Shown in pieces: positions 4,656 to 10,903 of a DNA stretch of 10,903 nt. The translations under genes were made by a program, and so were the position numbers. The notes beneath the pieces were generated by a model. The model did not search any database and had not been told where the DNA came from. It saw nothing but the letters and a program-made list of their open reading frames with translations. The DNA comes from Candidatus Woesebacteria bacterium UBA925 (GTDB lineage: Bacteria > Patescibacteriota > Microgenomatia > UBA8517): assembly GCA_002293705.1 (NCBI GenBank), contig DBDT01000089.1, positions 1 through 10,903 on the forward strand, read 5' to 3'. Numbering within the stretch: position 1 is the first letter of the stretch; every line of letters starts with the position of its first letter.

Positions 4656-7595
4656 TTATGGGGCAACCTCTTGCCAAAGAGGACGTTTGAAAGTCAAAGT
4701 CTGAGGATAATTTAACAACAGCTCAGGAGAAAGAGTGAACACCTCAGCCGGTGCTGTTCTGTTTCCAACTCCAAGGTCACGACCCAAAGTAACTCCCCCT
4801 AGTGCAGTGGTTGAGCCTGTTACCGCCAATGGATTGCTTCCAGTTCCAGAGTCAAATCCGCCTTCAGTGTAAAAGATGCCCTGAATAGTGTCGGGGTTGG
4901 TTCCAACCCTTATCCCATTTCTGGCAACAATCATGAAAAAGCTGTTGTCGATATTGGCAAAGCTAATATCCTCATCAATGTTTGCAACACCGTCCACAAA
5001 CAAAATTACACGAGTTGCAGATGGGATAACCAAAGGCTGCGAGATTCTAATATCGCCTGACCTTCTTAACCAGTAGTATCCACCAGAAAGACTGGACCCA
5101 GGAGGCGATGTGATCGCTGACGAAGAAGGATTAGCCCCAGGATCAGAAACAGTCACAGAAGATGGGATTAACGTTACAAAGTCTGCATATCTTGGCTGCC
5201 TACCCAGAAGTGAGATTTCAGCATCCCAGTTGTTGGCAGATACCGAGCCCGCACCAGTATCCAACACATTACCCCTAAGAAGTACACCACCGTTGTTGGA
5301 TCCACTTACCGATGATGCAATAAGCCTAGAAATACAGACAGGGCCAATGCAAGATGCAGGGATTCTCGATTGAATATTGCCTTGACTTACAATGTCTGAG
5401 CCTCTCACCTGCCACCAAGCAGTTGCACTACAAGTGGCAACCTCAATCCCTGGTGTTGGTGGGCTTGGGTAAGTCGCTACAGCAGACACATTACAACCAC
5501 CTGTACCCAAATTTCTTGCTTGAATCTGACTCCTATATCTTCCAGGAGGCAAATCAGTGGTAATGCTACATATATCTGAAGTGTTTGGCCTACAATAAAA
5601 GTATGATTGGCCATTCTGCCAACCCGTTAGTGTTCCAGAAATAACATTTCCCGTTGTGTCGTCTACAACCTGGAACAAATACTCAGTGGCAAGCGGCACA
5701 ACAGGCCATGTCCAGGTAATAGAGCCGTTCTGGGTTGGTGGGTTAGGAGCGCACAACGGTTCAGCAGGGTCTCTTGGTGCTGCAGGAGAACATTGCCCAA
5801 CACCTGAAACCGTGACCCCTGTGGAAGAATTGGCCGTACCCCCTGGGCCTGTGCAAGAAATGCCAAAGTTTGTTGACGATGTGATTCCCGAAATCAAACG
5901 TGAGCCACTAACTGAAATAGCCCCACTCCAACCAAGCGAAGGTGTGCAGGATGTAGAATTAGTACTAGTCCATGTTAGTGTTGAGTTGCCTCCTCCTGCA
6001 GGAAGAGTGTTTGGCGATGCAGATATTGAAATCGATGGTAACGGTGGAAGCCCTGTAACATTAATATCAACTGTGTCTGAGCCAGTCCCTCCAGGTCCGG
6101 TGCAAGTGAGAGTATATGAACGGTTTGAGTTAATTACCGATGTTACCTCAGTCCCACCAGAGATACTTTTACTACCCGTCCAAGAACCAGTTGCAGAACA
6201 AGACGTCACGTTACCACCTATTGTCCAAGACAGAGTTGCAGTAGAACCAGAAGCTATGCTCACTGGCCCTTGAGAATTGTTTGCCCTCAAGTCCACTACG
6301 GGCAAAGTTGGGGGGGCCACAGTTGGGGTAGGGGTTGGTCCCATTCTAAAGACGTTCACAGTAGAGGAAACGGTACCACCTGGTCCTGTGCAAGTAAGCG
6401 TGTAACTCTGACTTGAGCTGACTGAACCTTGAGATTCACTCCCACTTGCCACAGGTGTTTTTGCCCCAGACCAATTACCACTAGCTGTACATGATGTTGC
6501 ATTTCGAGAAGTCCACCTCAAGGTTACTGTTGTAGGTGCACTAATTGTTAAAACGGGGCTCTGGTTATTCGCTGTCAAAATTACTGAGGGTGGAGTGATT
6601 GATTGCGGTATTACTCGAACAGAGGCTGTCGCTGAACCACCAATCGTATTTGTGCATGTAACCGAAAAGACTGTTGTTGAGTTTATTGCACTTGACGACT
6701 GGAGCCCAAAACCAGCAGCAGAGCCGGTGGTCCAAGATCTAGTACAGCTGCTAGCGTTATAGGAGTCCCATTTTAAGGATCCTGTGCTACCTTGGGGAAC
6801 ATACACGTCTCCAGTACTTCCATTAAAGGTCAGCCAGGCCTCCACGGGTAAGTTTGCAGGCTGAACATATAACAGCCTTGAACCCTCGCATCTAGTTTGA
6901 GGATTTAGCCAGTCCAATTCAGTCCATGCCCTAATTGTATGTGTAATTGGCCTAGATGGCGTAAACCGACCTTCAATCGTAGCTCCGAGGGCCGGTAATG
7001 CTATATTGGCTCCATTTGCTGTCATCCCTTGAGTCCAATTGCTCAATGTTCCCCTAGAAAAGGCTCTGATGTAGGTTGATTGACCAACAACCGCAAGTGG
7101 CGGAAAAGACTGCCACTCCATGGAACACCCTCCACCACCTCCACCACCACAGTTACTTGGATCCCAAACACACGCACCCCCTGGATCAGTTCTACACTGA
7201 GTATTGTTTCCTCCTGGACAACCAGAGCAACTACCGCATGCGCCCCAACCACTTGGTGGTGGGGTTGGTCCAGGTGGAGTTGGGGTTGATGGTGGAATCA
7301 CATAACAGTTGCTTGAACTAACAATTCCATCTTGATCGCAAATACCTTGATTGCCAACAAAACTACAGGTGGCGCCAACACAACCTACGTTTGTTGTTAA
7401 ACCAGTACAATTTAGGTTAAGCGTTCCACAACAGGCGCTTGGATTGAAAGAGCAAGGAACAGTACAGGTGCGAGTGCAGCTTTGATAACATGTAATACCA
7501 CCACCACAACTTTGAGCTGAAACTCGATTTATTGAAGGTGTTAAAAAAAGTATAGCCAACAAGACAATAATGGCTGATGTTATTTTGTAAATCAT
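4656..7595 (-). CDS. Large secreted Cys-rich, multi-Ig-like surface protein with C-terminal beta domain
   Basis: A 979-residue protein. The signal peptide covers 1-27, with likely cleavage V-S-A/Q. Residues 28-160 are a head with 19 cysteines, split by a Pro-rich linker (101-115) and ending near a seven-Gly run (150-156). After a spacer come four Ig-like modules (about 245-330, 334-416, 433-515, 519-598), each with a Cys pair 30-33 residues apart (C284/C314, C369/C402, C466/C498, C550/C581); the last three share the C-T-G-P-G-G-T ending. An FN3-like module follows (about 601-716). The C-terminal 250 residues are beta-rich and Cys-poor after C754, with I-L-F-V-D-G-V-A-N-I, G-I-F-Y-T-E-G-G-F and V-T-L-G-R-D-L-G, ending W-Q-E-V-A-P. 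The gene overlaps the preceding one by 4 bases. Likely an extracellular adhesin or filament-associated structural protein; the partner is unknown. Confidence 0.87.
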   Translation of the reverse strand: MIYKITSAIIVLLAILFLTPSINRVSAQSCGGGITCYQSCTRTCTVPCSFNPSACCGTLNLNCTGLTTNVGCVGATCSFVGNQGICDQDGIVSSSNCYVIPPSTPTPPGPTPPPSGWGACGSCSGCPGGNNTQCRTDPGGACVWDPSNCGGGGGGGCSMEWQSFPPLAVVGQSTYIRAFSRGTLSNWTQGMTANGANIALPALGATIEGRFTPSRPITHTIRAWTELDWLNPQTRCEGSRLLYVQPANLPVEAWLTFNGSTGDVYVPQGSTGSLKWDSYNASSCTRSWTTGSAAGFGLQSSSAINSTTVFSVTCTNTIGGSATASVRVIPQSITPPSVILTANNQSPVLTISAPTTVTLRWTSRNATSCTASGNWSGAKTPVASGSESQGSVSSSQSYTLTCTGPGGTVSSTVNVFRMGPTPTPTVAPPTLPVVDLRANNSQGPVSIASGSTATLSWTIGGNVTSCSATGSWTGSKSISGGTEVTSVINSNRSYTLTCTGPGGTGSDTVDINVTGLPPLPSISISASPNTLPAGGGNSTLTWTSTNSTSCTPSLGWSGAISVSGSRLISGITSSTNFGISCTGPGGTANSSTGVTVSGVGQCSPAAPRDPAEPLCAPNPPTQNGSITWTWPVVPLATEYLFQVVDDTTGNVISGTLTGWQNGQSYFYCRPNTSDICSITTDLPPGRYRSQIQARNLGTGGCNVSAVATYPSPPTPGIEVATCSATAWWQVRGSDIVSQGNIQSRIPASCIGPVCISRLIASSVSGSNNGGVLLRGNVLDTGAGSVSANNWDAEISLLGRQPRYADFVTLIPSSVTVSDPGANPSSSAITSPPGSSLSGGYYWLRRSGDIRISQPLVIPSATRVILFVDGVANIDEDISFANIDNSFFMIVARNGIRVGTNPDTIQGIFYTEGGFDSGTGSNPLAVTGSTTALGGVTLGRDLGVGNRTAPAEVFTLSPELLLNYPQTLTFKRPLWQEVAP
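5802..6863 (-). repeat. Four tandem Ig-like modules inside the 979-aa protein
   Basis: These bases encode residues 245-598. Modules are about 80-97 residues apart. Each has a serine-rich N-S/A-T-S-C type strand and a second Cys about 31 residues later; modules 2 to 4 carry the near-identical C-T-G-P-G-G motif. Similarity is at protein level, with only short DNA identity (for example CCTGTGCAAG-like stretches), so they are old duplications rather than recent ones. Confidence 0.85.
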
Positions 7596-8161
7596 ATCTG
7601 CTTTAATGTTTCCAGCTTGACGGGATAGTATGATTTTTCTCGATTGTAGTTCAATAAACTCAGGTTAATTTCATCATACAAATTTTTGTTGGTTAAATAA
7701 TCAATTTTTTGTTGACTCACCACTGACGCTTTTACTGACTGCTCAAATGCTAGGCTTACAAGATAACTTAAATCGTACTCTTTGTAATTGTTGTACAATT
7801 CTCGGTCTATGTTTATACGCACCAATGCTGCAAGGCCAAATGGAAGAACACTATAGCTTGTTGTTATAAGACCATCGAAGTTTAACTCTCCAATAGTGAT
7901 TTTGAGTGGATTTGTTTGCTTATTATCAACAAATGAAAGAAGAACCAGCGGTGGGAGGTTGGAGTCGTATCGCTCTTTGGTGAATCTGCCGCGATAGTGG
8001 TCTTGATCGATTGAAAAAGACTTAACAATGGTCGAGCTATTGTTTCCAACAAACATGGTAAACGGCAGTCTTGGATAAACAACTACAAATATAATAATCA
8101 AAAAAAATGTGGCAAGTGAGGTTGCAACAACAAATAATCGGGGTTTCTTAAATCTATTCAC
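7592..8161 (-). CDS. Single-pass membrane protein of unknown function
   Basis: A 189-residue protein read from a GTG at 8161; no ATG lies in frame between the upstream stop and this codon. A basic start (N-R-F-K-K-P-R) is followed by one strong hydrophobic segment at about 8-30, typical of an N-in membrane anchor. The remaining 155 residues are probably extracytoplasmic and mixed alpha/beta, with no cysteines and a Tyr/Asn-rich second half (N-Y-K-E-Y-D-L-S-Y-L and N-Y-N-R-E-K-S-Y-Y). I recognise no family. It lies 49 bases after the SH3-like gene, and its TGA overlaps the ATG of the 979-aa gene by 4 bases, so the two are probably coupled and may be partners, for example an anchor or export helper. 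That role is inference. Confidence 0.78.
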   Translation of the reverse strand: MNRFKKPRLFVVATSLATFFLIIIFVVVYPRLPFTMFVGNNSSTIVKSFSIDQDHYRGRFTKERYDSNLPPLVLLSFVDNKQTNPLKITIGELNFDGLITTSYSVLPFGLAALVRINIDRELYNNYKEYDLSYLVSLAFEQSVKASVVSQQKIDYLTNKNLYDEINLSLLNYNREKSYYPVKLETLKQI

Positions 8162-8210
8162 AATTAATGCTAAAGCTAAAACACAAAAACATCAATAATG
8201 TTCGACCAGA

Positions 8211-10058
8211 TTAACTTACCAGAGGGATTATGGGGATATTCCCTTCAGTTGCATTGCTTAATAGTTCGTAGGGTCTTTCGTAGCAACTTTGTGGTTCCGA
8301 ACCTAAGCCAGCCAAACTGCAAGTAAGAGTTGCATAAAGCAATTCATTGTCATTGCCAGTTAATGCCATATTGTTTGACCTTCTACCAAAATCTACAGCT
8401 TCAACATTCATTCCTGATGCTATTGCCACCATGACATTTGTAAATCCAAATGTCGAATCGTTCCACCTCTCCCCCTGAACACTACTCCAAGTTGCGATTC
8501 TAATTAGGTTTTCAGTAGAACCTTGTTGAGAAAATGAATAGCCACTATGAGAAAAGTTGTTTCCGAATGTCATGTTTATCGCAACATTGGAATTTTTAGC
8601 CATCTTACTTAACATGTCAGCATCAACATCTGACACAAGTGAAATGATAAATGTCTTACCTGAATATCGACTAAACGCCTCTACGTTTCTTTGAACAAAA
8701 TCATAAATGGCCTCCAAAGAAACAGGATTTACTGTAAGAGGCCCATAAATTACCGGGTTTTCAAAAATGAAACTTACTTTTTCCCCACTTTCACCCAAGT
8801 TAACTTCTAACGTAGTTCCTAGAACCATCTCAGATGCTTGCATTGCCTCTTCAGGGCTATATTGACCATGTATATAACCATTGCCTTCCAGTGGTATTGC
8901 ATCGGGTCGCATAACATAACCCTCCGAGGTGACAAACGCCTCTAGTGTGAAGTCATATCTAATTTCGCCAGAATTCACTCCAGCTTCAACAGAGCTTTTT
9001 ATTGTATCGGGCAAGCTGGCAATTCGGGTTGCAACTCGCAAATCATCAGGGCCAACAGCCCTATCAAAAATATTTGAGGTCAAGCTGGTTGAGTCTTTAA
9101 CTGAATAGCCTAGATTAGTTTCAGGAATCGACTCTGTGCCTTCCAATTTTGAGTCAAGCAAAAGGTCGCCGTCATTATCCTGAGAGACAACCAAAACCCC
9201 ACTTAGACGAAATACGTCTCTAATTTCTCCTGTAACCAAAGCAGATGTATCAATTGATTGCTCTATATCACCATTTTGATTTGCTTGGAGTAAAGAGAGC
9301 GGTATTTCTCCAGACTCGTCAAGTATTACAGGGATTAGATTTCTATCAGTATCAGGAATAAAAGAGGGTATTTGCTCATCAGTCGCGCTTAACGAAACAA
9401 CACTGTCTCCCATTCCAGTTTGATTTGAAAAATACATTGTTTTTCCATCATCAGACACAACCACAGTGTTTAAAATGACATCTCCAGTGCCATCGAGCGT
9501 GTCTATTGCATACATCAATATCGATAGACCTTTACCAGCAAAGTCTGGATTCAGTCTCAACTGATCTCGCAATTCATTTGAAGAGTTTAGCAAAGAAGCA
9601 ATACCTTCCCTGACAGGACTGCTTAGTTCTGATTCGCTAGACGCCAGGCTCGCCACATCTTCTTCAGAGAAAACCTCAAACCAACTAGGTCCACTATCGT
9701 GATCAAGTTCGACAGCTGAACCTTCCTGCTCTGTTGAATCAGTGGTGGCACAAGCATCAACTTCAGTTTCTCTTGCATTTACAACCGAAGATGAGACATA
9801 GCGGTCTTCGCCCGTATCTGGATCTTTTATTACATACCAATCATCATCTAACTTAGTAGCCTCATAGGTGACACCTCTGGGCATTTCAGTATTAGACACA
9901 ATATCTGACGAAGTGCTTGCGCCACTTCTAATGTTCACACCACCAGGAACAGAGACTTCATAAATTCTTGTTTCGATGCACGCAACTGGAGCAGGTGTTT
10001 CCCCTAACACACCGTTTGGTATATTGATCGGTTGAATTGACTCAGGAGTAAAAGACAT
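8211..10058 (-). CDS. 615-aa acidic protein with N-terminal SH3b-like domain, otherwise unknown
   Basis: This is the first gene of the minus-strand operon. Residues 32-96 match a bacterial SH3 (SH3b) domain: V-N-I-R-S-G-A-S-T-S-S-D-I-V then W-Y-V-I-K and R-Y-V-S-S. An acidic Ser/Glu-rich linker follows (97-150). The body (150-615) is not a family I know. It contains D294-N-D-G-D-L-L-L-D302, similar to thrombospondin-type-3 calcium loops, and a compact C-terminal region (about 430-600) with three late cysteines (C580, C592 and nearby none other in the last 30). There is no signal peptide or membrane helix although SH3b domains usually act outside the cytoplasm; the frame upstream closes with a stop and offers no other ATG. 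The start lies 14 bases after a good -10 element, without a Shine-Dalgarno sequence. Confidence 0.8.
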   Translation of the reverse strand: MSFTPESIQPINIPNGVLGETPAPVACIETRIYEVSVPGGVNIRSGASTSSDIVSNTEMPRGVTYEATKLDDDWYVIKDPDTGEDRYVSSSVVNARETEVDACATTDSTEQEGSAVELDHDSGPSWFEVFSEEDVASLASSESELSSPVREGIASLLNSSNELRDQLRLNPDFAGKGLSILMYAIDTLDGTGDVILNTVVVSDDGKTMYFSNQTGMGDSVVSLSATDEQIPSFIPDTDRNLIPVILDESGEIPLSLLQANQNGDIEQSIDTSALVTGEIRDVFRLSGVLVVSQDNDGDLLLDSKLEGTESIPETNLGYSVKDSTSLTSNIFDRAVGPDDLRVATRIASLPDTIKSSVEAGVNSGEIRYDFTLEAFVTSEGYVMRPDAIPLEGNGYIHGQYSPEEAMQASEMVLGTTLEVNLGESGEKVSFIFENPVIYGPLTVNPVSLEAIYDFVQRNVEAFSRYSGKTFIISLVSDVDADMLSKMAKNSNVAINMTFGNNFSHSGYSFSQQGSTENLIRIATWSSVQGERWNDSTFGFTNVMVAIASGMNVEAVDFGRRSNNMALTGNDNELLYATLTCSLAGLGSEPQSCYERPYELLSNATEGNIPIIPLVS

Positions 10059-10072
10059 AGTTATATAAATAT

Positions 10073-10101
10073 AGGATAATACAGCGTGAGCTGATTGTCA
10101 A
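10073..10101 (-). promoter_or_regulatory. Sigma-70-type promoter of the pilin/surface operon
   Basis: On the minus strand there is a perfect TTGACA (10101-10096), a 17-base spacer and TATCCT (10078-10073, four of six consensus bases). The predicted transcript would start only about 7 bases before the ATG at 10058, so the leader would be very short. An overlapping TATTAT is closer but gives a 14-base spacer. This is the only strong promoter I see for the operon. Confidence 0.6.
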
Positions 10102-10154
10102 ATATTATGGGTTTATTTCCTGATTTTTTATGGGGTAAATGACTCTTCCCCAGA

Positions 10155-10179
10155 TTGAAGAAATTTGAGGAGGCTTCAA
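10155..10179. repeat. Inverted repeat with a GAGGAGG-containing loop
   Basis: TTGAAG (10155-10160) and CTTCAA (10174-10179) are perfect inverted copies flanking 13 bases that include GAGGAGG. It lies in the divergent intergenic region, and no T-run follows on either strand, so it does not look like a terminator. It could be an operator or a structure in a hisS leader; six-base matches also occur by chance. Confidence 0.35.
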
Positions 10180-10186
10180 GGGCAAG

Positions 10187-10201
10187 TTTGGCGGTGCCAA
10201 A
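10187..10201. repeat. Short perfect hairpin TTTGGC-GGT-GCCAAA
   Basis: A six-base perfect stem with a three-base loop lies eight bases after the preceding inverted repeat. No T-tract follows in either direction. Two adjacent stems between divergent genes suggest a regulatory site or RNA leader structure, unproven. Confidence 0.4.
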
Positions 10202-10222
10202 ATGCAACATTCTGGAACTTAT

Positions 10223-10273
10223 TATAGTGTATTTTTAAGTAGTTATACAAGGGCTCCCCTCATAAGTTACAAT
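10223..10273 (+). promoter_or_regulatory. Candidate -10 elements for hisS
   Basis: Two five-of-six matches to TATAAT occur upstream of hisS: TATAGT (10223-10228) and TACAAT (10268-10273). Neither has a convincing -35 at normal spacing. If TACAAT is used, transcription would start at about the ATG (10279), giving a leaderless message, which would fit the lack of a Shine-Dalgarno sequence. The choice is undecided. Confidence 0.25.
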
Positions 10274-10278
10274 ATGGA

Positions 10279-10884
10279 ATGAATCAAACACTCAAAGGCT
10301 TTAGAGACTTTGGACCAGAAGAAATGAGGGTGCGAAATTTCCTGGTATCAAAGTTGAAAAACATATTTGAAGAATTTGGATACAGTGAAATTGCAACCCC
10401 TACTCTTGAATACAAAGAAGTATTAACTGGCAAATACGGGCCAGAGGCCGACCAGCTCATGTACTTATTTGAAGACAGGGGTGGACGCAGTGTGGGCATG
10501 AGATATGACCTTACTGTTCCACTTGCAAGATATATTGCTTCAAACCAAAACACACCAATGCCTTTTAGAAGGTATCAAATACAACCAGTATGGAGAGCAG
10601 ACAACACGCAAAGAGGCAGATATAGAGAGTTTGTGCAGTGCGACATAGACATAGTTGGCGCCAGCGGAGAAATTGCAGATGCTGAAATTATAAGTGTCTT
10701 TGACAAGGCTTTAAGAGAGATTGGTTTTAAAAGTTTTGAAGTTAGAGTTAACAGTAGGGAAATTTTAATTGATTTAATGAAAAAGACTGGAATTGATGAG
10801 TCAATGTGGATGAGCACGATTCAATCAATAGACAAACTGGACAAGAAAGAAAAATCTGAGGTGATTTCAGAGATTATTCAAAAG
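10279..10884 (+). CDS. hisS: Histidyl-tRNA synthetase, N-terminal 202 residues (cut by window end)
   Basis: HisRS charges tRNA-His with histidine in the cytoplasm. The fragment holds class II motif 1 (about 7-45, G-F-R-D-F-G-P-E-E-M), the ligand-binding stretch R-Y-D-L-T-V-P-L-A-R (75-84) and motif 2 (V-W-R-A-D-N-T-Q-R-G-R-Y-R-E-F at about 104-118, then Q-C-D-I-D). These residues follow the archaeal/eukaryotic-like HisRS pattern (R-Y-D-L-T-V-P and R-G-R-Y-R-E-F-x-Q-C-D) rather than the E. coli pattern. About half of a usual 420-residue enzyme is present; the rest is lost because the sequence meets the adapter in frame at 10885. I chose the ATG at 10279 because the nearby ATG at 10274 stops after two codons. 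It is divergent from the operon and probably unrelated in function. Confidence 0.96.
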
Positions 10885-10903
10885 CTGTCTCTTATACACA
10901 TCT
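10885..10903 (-). other. Nextera/Tn5 mosaic-end adapter (library artefact)
   Basis: The last 19 bases, CTGTCTCTTATACACATCT, are the exact reverse complement of bases 1-19. This is the read-through form of the Nextera mosaic end. It interrupts hisS in frame and would add false residues to its translation. Confidence 0.98.

Noticed and set aside
5656..6273. Plus-strand open frame of 205 codons
   Set aside because: It is antisense to the Ig-like repeat region. Its Pro/Val-rich composition comes from the repeated Gly/Ser/Thr codons on the real strand, and it has no recognisable domain.
7120..7160. CCACCA-type microsatellite as a CRISPR or phase-variable repeat
   Set aside because: It encodes the seven-glycine linker at residues 150-156 of the 979-aa protein, mixes GGN codons and has no spacer structure. 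The frame is intact, so slippage is possible but not shown.
8162..8210. Internal promoter before the 189-aa membrane protein
   Set aside because: TTGATG, 17 bases and TAGCAT can be read on the minus strand ending just before the GTG, but both hexamers match only four of six in AT-rich sequence. The short gap is equally explained by operon read-through.
10129..10153. TGGGG...CCCCA stem as a terminator between the divergent genes
   Set aside because: Only five base pairs with a 12-base loop and no following T-run; no gene ends here on either strand, so no terminator is expected.
10059..10278. tRNA, T-box or other structured RNA upstream of hisS
   Set aside because: No GGTTCGAATC-like T-arm, no T-box consensus and no cloverleaf-sized set of stems could be found in the 220 bases.
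10284..10817. Two minus-strand open frames of 80-89 codons
   Set aside because: They are antisense to hisS, which has clear class II synthetase motifs on the plus strand.

Overview
The window looks like a fragment of a Candidate Phyla Radiation (Patescibacteria) genome, possibly Microgenomates-like. This rests on the type of genes: minor pilins with Pro/Thr-rich tails, an Ig-like surface protein with repeated T-C-T-G-P-G-G motifs, and a CAP protein with an H-N-N-Y-R-A-H N-terminal segment. Compact spacing with 4-base gene overlaps and the near absence of Shine-Dalgarno sequences agree with it. TGA serves as a stop codon for two genes, so the recoded Gracilibacteria/SR1 code is unlikely. No marker gene fixes the lineage. 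Both outer ends are Nextera/Tn5 mosaic-end adapter (1-19 and 10885-10903), so the natural DNA is 20-10884 and both outermost genes are cut by library preparation.

Layout. Positions 10058 down to 20 form one long minus-strand gene train that looks like a single operon. In transcription order it encodes: a 615-aa acidic protein with an N-terminal SH3b-like domain; a 189-aa single-pass membrane protein (GTG start); a 979-aa secreted protein with a Cys-rich head, four Ig-like modules, an FN3-like module and a C-terminal beta-rich domain; a 160-aa anchored beta-sandwich protein; four minor pilin-like proteins; a stand-alone CheY-type receiver; and the start of a membrane-anchored CAP-domain protein. 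On the plus strand, divergently, lies the 5' part of hisS (from 10279), of the archaeal/eukaryotic-like sequence type. The 220-bp gap between the two units carries a good minus-strand promoter and two small inverted repeats.

How the genes may work together. The four pilins follow the order GspH-GspI-GspJ-GspK of type II secretion, equivalent to FimU-PilV-PilW-PilX of type IV pili, which form the tip and priming complex. Two carry large added modules: the GspJ/PilW-like one has a PA14 domain apparently inserted in its pilin fold and a Pro/Thr tail, and the GspK/PilX-like one, which lacks Glu5, is fused to a von Willebrand factor A domain. The simplest reading is a pilus-tip adhesion module made of modular pilins plus large secreted adhesin-like partners, with a receiver protein as a possible control input. 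The pilus motor, platform, prepilin peptidase and major pilin are not in this window. The functional assignment is inference from domain content and gene order.
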